This document shows positions 1-7,121 of a DNA stretch of 64,000 nt, piece after piece. The stretch comes from Acinetobacter sp. ANC 4648 (GTDB lineage: Bacteria; Pseudomonadota; Gammaproteobacteria; Pseudomonadales; Moraxellaceae). The notes beneath the pieces were generated by a model. It did not search any database. It was not told the DNA's origin and saw only the letters and a program-made list of their open reading frames with translations. The position numbers were made by a program, and so were the translations under genes. The DNA is taken from positions 1 through 64,000 of the forward strand of contig NZ_NEGI01000005.1 in assembly GCF_002135345.1 (NCBI RefSeq). The letters run 5' to 3'. Positions within the stretch are counted from its first letter, which is position 1, and every line of letters begins with the position of its first letter.

Positions 1-153
1 CGCAGTCTTTGTTGGGTCGTATACCTCAACCTGTTGAGGGGATACATCAATGCTGAAGTTTTCCTTGATAGCCACCACCACCTCAGTAGGTGTCATAAAC
101 TGCGCAAGTGACCGTACAATAAAGACTTTTTCTACTTTTTTAAGCCTTGCCAT
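1..153 (-). CDS. DUF2280 family phage protein, N-terminal part (runs off the window)
   Basis: An open frame on the minus strand starts at ATG 153 and stays open to the window edge (51 codons seen). The peptide begins MARLKKVEKVFIVRSLAQF and continues with a TPTEVVVAIKENF segment and a PQQVEVYDPTKTA segment, the pattern I associate with the DUF2280 family of Acinetobacter and Pseudomonas prophages. Such proteins usually sit just before the terminase genes, so packaging and structural genes probably continue to the left. The biochemical role is not established. The 3' end is not in the window. Confidence 0.7.
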   Translation of the reverse strand, partial: MARLKKVEKVFIVRSLAQFMTPTEVVVAIKENFSIDVSPQQVEVYDPTKTA

Positions 154-205
154 AACTCACTATCCATCAAGGTACATCAAGGTAAATGGGCAAAAAAACT
201 TGAAG

Positions 206-847
206 CTAACCTATTACACAGTTCCCACAACACGCTGAAATATTAGTTTCTGAAACAAACGGTGCATTCTTGGCAATTTCTAAAAGCCGTTTGACTGAAT
301 CGTCAGCACCCCATCGTTTTGTTTCACCGAAGAACACTTCCACATCATGTCCAGCTAAGTAATGTTTAGGCAGACCAGTATTATCGCTATAGATCGCTTC
401 ACCATCCGCATCACGTTCAACACCGATGTGATAAAGCTCATGCTCAATGAGTCGGCAGAATTCACGGTCAGTCGTATTCTCACAGTAACTGGCATCAATC
501 GTAATCAAATAAACTGGTACACAACCAAACCAATCACGCATCTGTTGCTCTTGCCGTGCCTTCTTCCATCCGCCCTGGTTAAACATCACTTTTTCACATT
601 GGCCCAATACCATGCGCTTTTTAGCCATACATGCAGATGATGCCCAAGCAAATGCTAAAAAGGTTTCATCGTCATGTATTAGCTCTGCAATATGGTCATG
701 ATCAGGATTATGAAGTTCGCCACCAATGGTGAGCCAATTCTTAATGACCCATTCTTTTAGATCTACAGCTGGCATAAGCAAAATTGCCTCTTGCTCTTCT
801 GCTCGATCAATCAGTTCTGTCGGTGGAAATGGTCTGATCTGTTCCAT
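206..847 (-). CDS. putative phage metallopeptidase (HExxH)
   Basis: 213 aa. The motif EHELYHIG at about residues 137-144 contains an HExxH zinc-protease signature, and the protein resembles the putative phage metallopeptidase family found near terminase genes in prophages. No signal peptide or membrane segment is seen, so it is probably cytoplasmic. The C-terminal tail has a CCGNC cysteine cluster. The start overlaps the end of the upstream nuclease gene by 41 bp, so the two are probably translated from one late leftward transcript. The substrate is unknown. Confidence 0.7.
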   Translation of the reverse strand: MEQIRPFPPTELIDRAEEQEAILLMPAVDLKEWVIKNWLTIGGELHNPDHDHIAELIHDDETFLAFAWASSACMAKKRMVLGQCEKVMFNQGGWKKARQEQQMRDWFGCVPVYLITIDASYCENTTDREFCRLIEHELYHIGVERDADGEAIYSDNTGLPKHYLAGHDVEVFFGETKRWGADDSVKRLLEIAKNAPFVSETNISACCGNCVIG

Positions 848-1292
848 TGAAAATATGCCTTTTTAAATCTCTAAGCCACTGTGATGCCAAGTGAGCCTTT
901 ATTTGCAATGGCCCTGACTCAATATCTTTAAACGATGGTGCAGACTCTAATCGAACAACTGTAAAACCCATTGCTTCAGCATCATCGTAATGATCCAAGC
1001 TCCAAGCCTTGTTTTTAAGCTTGCCACCTCGCCCACCTGACCAAGGCCCGCCCGAAATCTCAACCAAAATTCGGTGTTCAATTAAATGGAAATCAAAACG
1101 CCAATGCTTGGTAGATTTAAACTGAAATTTCTTCTCGTATTTAATTTCAAGAACAATAAGTGATTGCTCAAAATCCTCTTCAGCTTCTAGATATGCTTCT
1201 TTGGCTTTTGGCAGTGGTTTAGCGCGTGGCTTATTTTTAAGTGGGCGTTTCTTGGTTTTCCAGAAATAGTCTTTCTCATCCATAAATTGCAC
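807..1292 (-). CDS. PD-(D/E)xK-like phage nuclease
   Basis: 161 aa. The N-terminus is rich in Lys and Pro (about residues 10-35). It is followed by a nuclease-like core with WRFDFHLIEHRILVEISGG at about residues 65-83, then GGRGGK, and DHYDDAEAMGFTVVRLE near 100-116. The spaced acidic residues and the EI-x-GG turn resemble the endonuclease fold of phage Holliday-junction or VRR-type nucleases. It overlaps the metallopeptidase gene downstream. A strong cUUCGg terminator lies just upstream of its start. A decayed second copy is present at 29155-29412. Confidence 0.6.
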   Translation of the reverse strand: MQFMDEKDYFWKTKKRPLKNKPRAKPLPKAKEAYLEAEEDFEQSLIVLEIKYEKKFQFKSTKHWRFDFHLIEHRILVEISGGPWSGGRGGKLKNKAWSLDHYDDAEAMGFTVVRLESAPSFKDIESGPLQIKAHLASQWLRDLKRHIFNGTDQTISTDRTD

Positions 1293-1300
1293 CCATAAAA

Positions 1301-1326
1301 AAACCTCCCGAAGGAGGTTTATTTTT
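1301..1326 (-). terminator. Rho-independent terminator with UUCG tetraloop
   Basis: An 8-bp perfect stem (AAACCTCC with GGAGGTTT) closes a four-base loop that reads TTCG on the minus strand. It is followed by T-rich sequence in both directions. It overlaps the stop codon of the 1319-2011 gene and ends just before the nuclease start at 1292, so it should reduce read-through between them. Confidence 0.85.
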
Positions 1327-2011
1327 TAAGATCATTTTCTGTAAGTGGATTTTCTCTCCACCTTAGAGCCAACAGCTCAATTTCTTTATAGTATGTTGGT
1401 TTTTGGGATTTACTTCTTAAATGCGTAACCGCAGGGTTAACTGCTTCCCAAAGTCTGATCATGTTATTACAGTGCATACGCTTGAAAAGTACTTCATCCA
1501 TTAAGCAAGTATTTACACCAATAGCATAAAACTCGTGCCTATTTAGAACATGAAGTAAATGCCCTCTAACTTCGTACTCTGGCTTTTGCAACTTATTAGA
1601 TTCCATTTCGCAAAGCTCTGAAAGCGACGTACAGGGCTCTCTCTTATAGTCATTAACAAAGTCTTGCTTAGCAATTCCAAGGTATTTAAATGGGTCTTTA
1701 TCAAAATTTAGCACTATATTCTTGGAAACAGATAACTCCATATCACTATTATCATTCAATATAGTATCTAAAGTAGCCCTTTCCCTTGAGCTATCTCTAG
1801 AGGATTTAATTGTTGATAGTGCGATATAAGCGGATATAGCAATAACTAAAAGCTGAAAGAAAAGCAGCCAATCAGCAACTTTCCAATCTTTAAAATCATA
1901 AAAACTGATCACTTGGGGTAATACAGTATATGTAGATATTAAAAAAGCAGAAGACGCTAAAATTAGCGTCATTCTGCTATTAAGAATCTGTTTTGCTGGA
2001 GGGTTAGCCAT
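1319..2011 (-). CDS. phage membrane protein of unknown function
   Basis: About 230 aa from the ATG at 2011, chosen because GGAAGG lies about 7 nt upstream; a start at 2029 is less likely. Two hydrophobic segments near the N-terminus (around LILASSAFLISTYTVL and LLFFQLLVIAISAYIAL) suggest two membrane helices followed by a cytoplasmic domain of about 160 aa. I do not recognise the soluble part. It sits between late-region genes and ends in a terminator. A 26-codon frame at 2004-2084 precedes and overlaps it. It could be an exclusion or lysogenic conversion protein, but nothing shows this directly. Confidence 0.55.
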   Translation of the reverse strand: MANPPAKQILNSRMTLILASSAFLISTYTVLPQVISFYDFKDWKVADWLLFFQLLVIAISAYIALSTIKSSRDSSRERATLDTILNDNSDMELSVSKNIVLNFDKDPFKYLGIAKQDFVNDYKREPCTSLSELCEMESNKLQKPEYEVRGHLLHVLNRHEFYAIGVNTCLMDEVLFKRMHCNNMIRLWEAVNPAVTHLRSKSQKPTYYKEIELLALRWRENPLTENDLKK

Positions 2012-2084
2012 CCCAACCTTCCGATGCAATAGTCATGTTAGAGAACCAAATTAAGGTATTGTAATTGTTTAATAATTTAGCCAT
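2004..2084 (-). CDS. possible 26-aa upstream peptide
   Basis: A short frame (MAKLLNNYNTLIWFSNMTIA and so on) starts at ATG 2084 behind GAGGTG. It ends by overlapping the start of the 1319-2011 membrane protein by 8 nt. The spacing fits a translationally coupled leader peptide. There is no recognisable domain and it may not be functional. Confidence 0.3.
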   Translation of the reverse strand: MAKLLNNYNTLIWFSNMTIASEGWDG

Positions 2085-2090
2085 AAGCAC

Positions 2091-2363
2091 CTCTGATATT
2101 GACAAAAATACCCTATCTATCAAACGACATTAGGGTTATCCACAACTATATTCACTATTTACAGTTACGTCAATATGGCGTAACTATGATATTTGCGGTT
2201 TGTTCGGTAGCGGTTTTGCTTGAAACTACGTCACGGTGCGCGTTACAGCAGATGACATATCCGATGACGTATTTTCACTATTTACAGTAAAAATACATTG
2301 ATACACTTATAACTACGCATACATCGACGTACTGTACTCAAGCACGTTAAGAGGACTTCTATC
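2091..2363. promoter_or_regulatory. regulatory intergenic region with repeated TACGTCA boxes
   Basis: This gap holds an exact 15-bp direct repeat, TTCACTATTTACAGT, at 2151-2165 and 2274-2288. It also has an inverted repeat GTTACG...CGTAAC around 2164-2184, and several TACGTCA or TGACGTA boxes near 2166, 2227 and 2264, with a related CGACGTA near 2325. It lies upstream of leftward late genes, so it is a plausible regulator-binding region. A frame reading rightward through it looks non-coding. Confidence 0.45.
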
Positions 2364-2666
2364 CTAACGGTACTTTCTTCGCCCTAGCTTAGCGTGAAGC
2401 TCGTCTGCGTGGATCCACCCTAGCAATAGGATTAGAATCGGTGAGATAAGTACACCCCAACGCAACCAACTAAAGTTCTCCACAACTAATTGAAACAATG
2501 GGCGTGTTCCCAAGATATTAAGATTAGCTATCCCATTCAGAATTGGAAGGTAACTAAACATAGCAACAACAGCTAATGCCATATAAAATACAATGCACCA
2601 AAATACTCTAGGGTACTCTTCAAAAACATCATTTAACTGCCAAAGCTTTTCTTTCAACCACCCCAT
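2364..2666 (-). CDS. small two-helix membrane protein
   Basis: About 100 aa from ATG 2666, preceded by AGAGGG; a GTG at 2672 is an alternative. Two hydrophobic segments are visible: VFWCIVFYMALAVVAMFSYL at about residues 22-41, and a second around WGVLISPILILLLGWIHADE. The tail is basic (KLGRRKYR). The size, topology and position in the late region are like an accessory holin or exclusion protein, but there is no family match I can name. Confidence 0.5.
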   Translation of the reverse strand: MGWLKEKLWQLNDVFEEYPRVFWCIVFYMALAVVAMFSYLPILNGIANLNILGTRPLFQLVVENFSWLRWGVLISPILILLLGWIHADELHAKLGRRKYR

Positions 2667-2717
2667 AATCACCCTCTTAAAATTTATTATTTATCTGAGT
2701 AATATATGGATATCTGC

Positions 2718-2891
2718 TTAATTTTCAAGCGTAAAATGCAAATTCTTAATCTGCTCTTTCAAGCGAATCATAATATTGTCTATAGCGACCAGCTCACTAT
2801 GCCTTAAACCTGCACGACTTAAATTCTGATACTTACTCAGTTCATCACAACAGAACTGCAAATCTTTTTTAGCTTGTACACGATCTGTCAT
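2718..2891 (-). CDS. 57-aa phage protein of unknown function
   Basis: The likely start is ATG 2891, preceded by GAGGT. A longer frame reaching 3005 would read through the upstream terminator hairpin. The peptide is charged and probably helical (MTDRVQAKKDLQFCCDELSK at the start, then IDNIMIRLKEQIKNLHFTLE near the end). It is too short for a domain call. It follows the 3020-3388 gene after a terminator, so it may have its own promoter. Confidence 0.45.
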   Translation of the reverse strand: MTDRVQAKKDLQFCCDELSKYQNLSRAGLRHSELVAIDNIMIRLKEQIKNLHFTLEN

Positions 2892-2915
2892 GGATACCTC
2901 GAATAGAAAAGAAAA

Positions 2916-2960
2916 ACCCCGCCAATAATGCATATTGAGCGGGGTCTTATGTGCCGTAAT
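2916..2960 (-). terminator. terminator with conserved TATTACGGCACATAA leader box
   Basis: On the minus strand an ACCCCGC/GCGGGGT stem (2916-2922 with 2939-2945) is followed by a T run. Immediately before the stem is TATTACGGCACATAA. The same box plus a different but paired stem recurs at 20335-20382, and a diverged version at 30441-30490, so this is a repeated module. Confidence 0.75.
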
Positions 2961-3019
2961 ACGTTCGGCAAAGACAAAGGAAACGTAGCTAAAGGTCGAC
3001 TCCAAAATCTTTTAAATAG

Positions 3020-3388
3020 CTAATTAATTGGCTGATATTCCAAAATCATACCGTTTATTGATGTAATTAAATCATCAATAGTTTTTAGATTTTTTAATTC
3101 CATTCTTTTTAAGAAGTAATCAACTGCGTACGACTCATATTCACTTTCATGCAAATAACAATCCAAGAAACCAACACCTTTCAATTCAAGAGTTCTTTTA
3201 TTGAATCTTTGAGGTGTTCTATGATTGGCTTTTTCAAACATTTCTGGATGCATTTGATCACAAGGCAATGGATATCTAAATCCATAATGAGTAAAACTAT
3301 CTCCTCGATCCAAAGTAAAATGATGGTTTGTTTCACCATCACAGCTGTATATATAAAACTTTTCTTGTTTAACAGTTGAATTTAACAA
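3020..3388 (-). CDS. phage hypothetical protein, start uncertain
   Basis: Up to 122 aa. The only start giving full length is TTG 3388, with no ribosome-binding site, so the 5' end may be wrong or damaged. The body (YIYSCDGETNHHFTLDRGD near the start, ESYAVDYFLKRMELKNLKTI near the end) looks like a folded soluble protein. I do not recognise a family. A terminator follows at 2916-2945. Confidence 0.4.
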   Translation of the reverse strand: MLNSTVKQEKFYIYSCDGETNHHFTLDRGDSFTHYGFRYPLPCDQMHPEMFEKANHRTPQRFNKRTLELKGVGFLDCYLHESEYESYAVDYFLKRMELKNLKTIDDLITSINGMILEYQPIN

Positions 3389-3488
3389 AATAAATAATCC
3401 ATGAGGCTAAATTATTTACCACTATACATTATTAAAACAGAAAATAAATGCTTGCATATGTATGTTTTTAAAGGTTTTTATGCTTGCT

Positions 3489-3572
3489 TTAAGTTTCCTT
3501 CAAACAATCCCGACACACTTCAACTTCTTCACCAGAAATGTAGTCAATTAGCAAACTTCTAAAACTGAGTAT
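3489..3572 (-). pseudogene. remnant of a mini zinc-ribbon gene (start codon lost)
   Basis: Behind AGGAGA the minus strand reads ATA-CTC-AGT and encodes ILSFRSLLIDYISGEEVEV followed by CRDCLKET and a stop. The CxxC and the FRSLL start resemble the 38-aa protein at 20385-20501. The ATG appears to have become ATA. It is too short to be certain. Confidence 0.3.
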
Positions 3573-3630
3573 GACTTTTCTCCTGACAAAAAAACCTCCT
3601 AAAACGGAAGTCTTTTTCTCAGGCTTTAAC

Positions 3631-3846
3631 TTATGCTATTTGTTTGAGACAAGCACCAATCAACATTTCATTTAACAGAGCTAATTCTTTAATATTCATC
3701 TCAGCCACTGGCTTATTAAACTGCTCAATCGCAAACTCCAAATTACTACCTTCTAACTTAAGGTTCCTGCTTAAATCTTTTATTAAACTAATACAACTAA
3801 CCAAATGTTCTTTTACTGCTTCTTCTTGCGTCTTTACGATATTCAT
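3631..3846 (-). CDS. 71-aa helical protein of unknown function
   Basis: It starts MNIVKTQEEAVKEHLVSCIS and is probably helical throughout. The sequence upstream of the start is only a weak ribosome-binding site. It lies downstream of the prophage tRNA-Arg on the same strand. No domain is recognised. Confidence 0.4.
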   Translation of the reverse strand: MNIVKTQEEAVKEHLVSCISLIKDLSRNLKLEGSNLEFAIEQFNKPVAEMNIKELALLNEMLIGACLKQIA

Positions 3847-3930
3847 TTTTAAACTCAGTTTTCTTAGATATTTTTTATACCATAAATATGGAAAGAACCT
3901 ATTGGATTTAAGAAATATTATCAGATTTTA

Positions 3931-4007
3931 TGGCACGCCATGCAGGGCTTGAACCTGTGACCATCCGCTTAGAAGGCGGATGCTCTATCCAATTGAGCTA
4001 ATGGCGC
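3931..4007 (-). tRNA. tRNA-Arg (anticodon UCU)
   Basis: The 77-nt minus-strand sequence folds as a full cloverleaf. The acceptor stem is GCGCCAT with ATGGCGT (first pair G-U). The anticodon stem is TCCGC/GCGGA with loop CTTCTAA (anticodon TCT), the T loop is TTCAAGC, and CCA is encoded at the 3' end. It reads AGA codons. It lies inside the prophage late region in the same orientation as its neighbours, so it is phage cargo rather than an attachment-site tRNA. Confidence 0.93.
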
Positions 4008-4410
4008 AATAAAAAAGGACATGGTGATCTGCCACATCCTTGCCTTAGATTACGATATTGATCAGCTCGGCAACTGATCTACCGCTACTCAACACAATAA
4101 ACTTCTCAAAGTTAGCTATTGATCTGCTTTGTGTCTTTCATCTTTTTTGGTCGGGAGTCACCACAATTTATGGCTCTAAGGCTAACTCAATGTGTGACGA
4201 AATCACATTGGATTCAAACCAATTTATACGGCTGGTTTCAGCATCCCACCGTTTGCGCTTATAGCTGATATACCAAACTCGTATAGCAGCGTCACAAATC
4301 AAAATCGCCCTTTGGGTGGCGCACTACCCTTATGCATATGCTGGCATGATAAATCTCCCAATCATGTTACTTGTGCATGTCACAAGCACCTTTTTTACAG
4401 GCATTAAAAA
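4008..4410 (-). other. gene-free, hairpin-rich region with a tRNA-like fold
   Basis: No convincing frame is present. On the minus strand TGTGACG (4296-4290) can pair with CGTCACA (4199-4193). Between them lie a TATAC/GTATA hairpin, an ACGG-TGG/CCA-G-CCGT helix, and a T-arm-like ATTGG-TTTGAAT-CCAAT hairpin (4223-4207). Nearer the tRNA are GATCAG/CTGATC (4060-4079) and an imperfect stem near 4017-4040. This may be a structured phage RNA or decayed tRNA genes. Confidence 0.4.
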
Positions 4411-4432
4411 AGCCTCACATTTCTGTAAGGCT
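4411..4432 (-). terminator. Rho-independent terminator with GAAA tetraloop
   Basis: On the minus strand the 8-bp stem GCCTTACA/TGTGAGGC closes a GAAA loop and is followed by TTTTTT. It is the first terminator downstream of the 35-aa membrane peptide at 4548-4655. Confidence 0.85.
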
Positions 4433-4547
4433 TCAACCTTTATCTTTTGCGCTGATTAAGGTTTGTTTGTTATTAGTGTTAAATAACGCAACAGTTTTAG
4501 CAAAAAATGATATATACGTTAAATTTAAAAAAAACCTAAACGCCTTT

Positions 4548-4655
4548 TTAACTCTCAGTGCTCAAGAAAAAAAGACCTACAACCGCACAAAGCAATACTA
4601 TCGAAATAAACAAATAAGTATTTAAGTTATTAAAACTACTAATAAAATTCCACAT
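4548..4655 (-). CDS. 35-aa single-span membrane peptide
   Basis: It starts at ATG 4655, with AGAGGGGGG about 7 nt upstream, a very strong ribosome-binding site. The peptide has a short polar N-terminus (MWNFISSFNNLNTYLF), one hydrophobic segment (ISIVLLCAVVGLFFL) and a tiny tail (STES). A tetraloop terminator lies about 115 bp downstream. A good ribosome-binding site, a single helix and a terminator together argue that it is expressed. It could be a holin-like or small toxin or regulatory peptide, but no family is recognised. Confidence 0.5.
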   Translation of the reverse strand: MWNFISSFNNLNTYLFISIVLLCAVVGLFFLSTES

Positions 4656-4853
4656 AGACTACCCCCCTCTTAAAATAACCAACACATTGTACTTATTTTA
4701 ATCTTATTTAAAACTTACCTATTGGTATTAATTAAGCAAAAAAAATACCCACTCATTTGGAGGATGGGTATATAAACTTTAAAACTGTGTGGTCAAACTG
4801 CAATACGACCAGTATAGAAATAAGATACCCTAGTTTCCGAAATAATGGAATCC

Positions 4854-5420
4854 CTAAACCTTTAATTCCCTGTAAGTATTTTTTCTATACTTTTCTACTG
4901 CTCCAGATGCACATTTAATTGAAGTCTCTAATGCTATCACCATCAGATTTTCATATTGCTTCCATGTTTTTCTATATGCCTCAGAATCCATTTCATAAGA
5001 TTTAATACCGCCTGCATATAAGCGACCTTTTGCAGTAAAATTAGCCTCATACTCTGGGTCTAATGCAAACAACAAAACCATCAATGCGACCCGATTTGCC
5101 AAAACACAAAGTTCAATATTTTTCGGTTTTAAACGGTTATCCTTTTCAGCATTCACCACCATAATATTGGCTAGATGATCCTGAATAAACTCAAAATCAC
5201 CCTTAGATGACTCCCCAAAAACAATCACCGAAGTAATCGACTTCTCCAACTGAGTTTCCATGCTTGCAATAGCACCCAAACGATCTTGATAGTCCAAAGG
5301 TTTCTCTCCTGTACCATGTGCCTCATCACTGAATTGCGGTGACTTAGCTGTAATGCCATGAGTCAACCATTCAAATTGTTCAAACTTGTCTGCTACTGCA
5401 TTCATCCCAATCACCCTCAA
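4854..5420 (-). CDS. phage hypothetical protein, end of the early leftward operon
   Basis: 188 aa from ATG 5420, overlapping the upstream DUF1064 stop by 4 nt. The soluble protein has a conserved-looking core (TSVIVFGESSKGDFEFIQDH near residues 62-81, then LCVLANRVALMVLLFALDPE). It occupies the place where lambdoid phages put a late regulator of the Q type, but no Q signature is visible to me. There is no membrane segment or signal peptide. Confidence 0.5.
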   Translation of the reverse strand: MRVIGMNAVADKFEQFEWLTHGITAKSPQFSDEAHGTGEKPLDYQDRLGAIASMETQLEKSITSVIVFGESSKGDFEFIQDHLANIMVVNAEKDNRLKPKNIELCVLANRVALMVLLFALDPEYEANFTAKGRLYAGGIKSYEMDSEAYRKTWKQYENLMVIALETSIKCASGAVEKYRKNTYRELKV

Positions 5421-5821
5421 ACTTCTTTAATGTCTATGTCATGTACTGTTTTCATCAAATGCTTCTTATTTCTAAAACTTGCTAATTTCCGTGTTACTAC
5501 TGACTTCACATCCTCAACAACCAACACCCCATTACTGATGTATGTGAAATCTGCAAAGTATCTCAATGCAGGTTTAGCCCTCTTTTCCCCTGCAATTTTC
5601 ACCTTAGGTGCAAGCTCAAATTTGACCTGACACTTTAAATCTTGAATTTCACCTCTCTGCTGCATCGCTGTAAGCTCGATATAGCGTTTGTACTCCTTTT
5701 GGCTATCGAACTTCATTCCATCTTTTTCAATCTTCTGAGCATTGAATTTATTGCGTTTAGAGGCAGTCTTCCGACCACCTCCAAATTGTTTGTGATATTC
5801 AGCGAGGGAAATTGAGGTCAT
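5417..5821 (-). CDS. DUF1064-type phage nuclease-like protein
   Basis: 134 aa. The pattern MKFDSQKEYKRYIEL (about residues 36-50), ALRYFADFTYISNGVLVVEDVKS (about 85-107) and the C-terminal HDIDIKEV is the layout of the DUF1064 family. These are small PD-(D/E)xK-like proteins common in phage replication and recombination operons. The ADF...VEDVK part carries the probable metal-binding acids. It overlaps genes on both sides, as in a tightly packed early operon. Confidence 0.75.
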   Translation of the reverse strand: MTSISLAEYHKQFGGGRKTASKRNKFNAQKIEKDGMKFDSQKEYKRYIELTAMQQRGEIQDLKCQVKFELAPKVKIAGEKRAKPALRYFADFTYISNGVLVVEDVKSVVTRKLASFRNKKHLMKTVHDIDIKEV

Positions 5822-5996
5822 TTACTCTCTCTAATAAAATTTTATTTTCTTCACGACAGCATGAGAGTTGGTTTTGAAGATCATCAATCTCAGCCTGTCG
5901 GGATTGCCGACCACCATCAAAAGCTATGCGGCAACAATTAGCATGACGGATAACATTCAGACCTATTGTGCTCATCCATTTATCAAATTCACTCAT
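5799..5996 (-). CDS. 65-aa phage protein with coiled coil
   Basis: It starts at ATG 5996 in an ATGA overlap with the upstream gene. The N-terminal part (MSEFDKWMSTIGLNVIRHAN) is followed by a heptad-like coiled coil (RQAEIDDLQNQLSCCREENK, about residues 33-52). It is typical of small spacer genes in Acinetobacter prophages. The function is unknown. Confidence 0.5.
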   Translation of the reverse strand: MSEFDKWMSTIGLNVIRHANCCRIAFDGGRQSRQAEIDDLQNQLSCCREENKILLERVNDLNFPR

Positions 5997-6235
5997 CGCT
6001 CAATCACCTCAGTCAAAGGGCTAATGTGGTTACGAATGTCGGTGCAATGGTCGGTTAAATGGGAGAGATTGTCGGTGCATGAATCGGTGTCGCCAATCTC
6101 ACATGATTCTTTTGCAGAACAATTAGTTATTTCACTTTGCAGCTGCTGTTGAATTGCAGCTTCAAAGCCGCCTGAATTTATGAATTTGTCGAAGATATTT
6201 AGCTCATCTATCTGCTCTATCGTTAAACCGTTCAT
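5993..6235 (-). CDS. 80-aa phage hypothetical protein
   Basis: Start ATG 6235 is chosen because it overlaps the upstream TGA in an ATGA and has GGAG 7 nt before it; an in-frame start at 6250 is less likely. It begins MNGLTIEQIDELNIFDKFIN and is acidic, with a Cys-containing C-terminal half. No domain is recognised. It is part of the tightly overlapping leftward early operon. Confidence 0.5.
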   Translation of the reverse strand: MNGLTIEQIDELNIFDKFINSGGFEAAIQQQLQSEITNCSAKESCEIGDTDSCTDNLSHLTDHCTDIRNHISPLTEVIER

Positions 6236-6762
6236 ACTCTCACTCCACAATATTTATCAGTCATCATTTTTAATTTTTTGGCTTGATATTCATCTTTCCT
6301 AACCGAACTAATCGCAGACTTGCAATCAGCACATCGACAACCAAAGTTGTATCTTGTTGTTGTGCCGTGTGGCTTGGTGTTTCTTGAATTTCTTAGAACC
6401 TCGGTTTCGGTTCGATCAAATGCGCTAGACAATCGCTCCCAAGCTGAATCAGTTAATAAAGTGCCATGACTAAGTACGCTAGATATGTATGAAACTGATA
6501 CACCGCTATTTTTGGATAAAATCTCTCTCATGCCACGTGGTGCACAAAAAGCAGCTAATTGATCTTGTTTTGTGTTTAAAGAAGGTGTTGCAAAAAAATC
6601 ACTATCAATCTTTTCGGCTTCAACAACTGTTCCCATTGGGTGATAAACACCGCTCCTGATTGCACGAACAACTTCACGGACAAAATAAAGCTCAAAAGGT
6701 GGGCGACCATTACGCTCAGCAATCTGAATCAGTGCTTGCTTGATTTCTAGTGAGGTTTTCAT
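6232..6762 (-). CDS. phage protein with HTH and CxCxxC motif
   Basis: About 176 aa from ATG 6762, which overlaps the upstream stop in an ATGA. A longer frame to 6840 would run into the upstream gene. The middle part (REILSKNSGVSVSYISSVLS, about residues 79-98) looks like a helix-turn-helix. The C-terminal HGTTTRYNFGCRCADCKS resembles the HGT...CRCxxC module seen in many phage early proteins and may bind metal or nucleic acid. It is probably a regulatory or DNA-processing protein, but the exact role is unknown. Confidence 0.5.
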   Translation of the reverse strand: MKTSLEIKQALIQIAERNGRPPFELYFVREVVRAIRSGVYHPMGTVVEAEKIDSDFFATPSLNTKQDQLAAFCAPRGMREILSKNSGVSVSYISSVLSHGTLLTDSAWERLSSAFDRTETEVLRNSRNTKPHGTTTRYNFGCRCADCKSAISSVRKDEYQAKKLKMMTDKYCGVRV

Positions 6763-7121
6763 GCTGCACCAACCTTTCCAACCATAAAACTTGGTGGAGT
6801 CGGGATTTCTTGGTTGATTGGTCGCCACATATGCAAACAATGCGGATGGTTATTTACGTAATCTTTTTTGCTTGGGTGGTACTGGATAACGCAATCATCC
6901 TGCTCCCAAAAAAGAGATTTGATAAAACACATTTCTTCCCATGTGGGGCAGCGCAAAGGTAATGAGACGCTCACATACTCCCAACCCATTTGATCACTAG
7001 CAATGACAGTGAAAACGCATTTTTTGGTCTTTACCCAAAATGCACCGTTATTGCCAAAACCTTCATTACTACCCATTGCACCTTTGGTGATTCGATATTT
7101 TTCTGGTACTTGAAAGCTCAC
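6759..7121 (-). CDS. phage protein of the DUF7694 type
   Basis: 120 aa. The segment TWEEMCFIKSLFWEQDDCVI followed by QYHPSKKDYVNNHPHCLHMWRP (about residues 60-101) is a conserved signature I have seen in Pseudomonas and Acinetobacter phage early operons under a DUF name. The HPxxxxYVNNHPHCLHxW part is rich in possible metal ligands. The start overlaps the P-like gene stop by 4 nt. The function is unknown. Confidence 0.6.
   Translation of the reverse strand: MSFQVPEKYRITKGAMGSNEGFGNNGAFWVKTKKCVFTVIASDQMGWEYVSVSLPLRCPTWEEMCFIKSLFWEQDDCVIQYHPSKKDYVNNHPHCLHMWRPINQEIPTPPSFMVGKVGAA

Noticed and set aside
2099..2290. 63-codon rightward frame
   Set aside because: It runs across the repeats of a leftward control region, has no ribosome-binding site and no protein-like composition.
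3931..4007. tRNA-Arg as the phage attachment site
   Set aside because: It is deep in the late region and in line with phage genes, about 13 kb from the integrase.
4058..4625. Rightward frames at 4058-4264 and 4371-4625
   Set aside because: They overlap hairpins, a leftward terminator and the leftward 35-aa gene; they have no start signals or family likeness.
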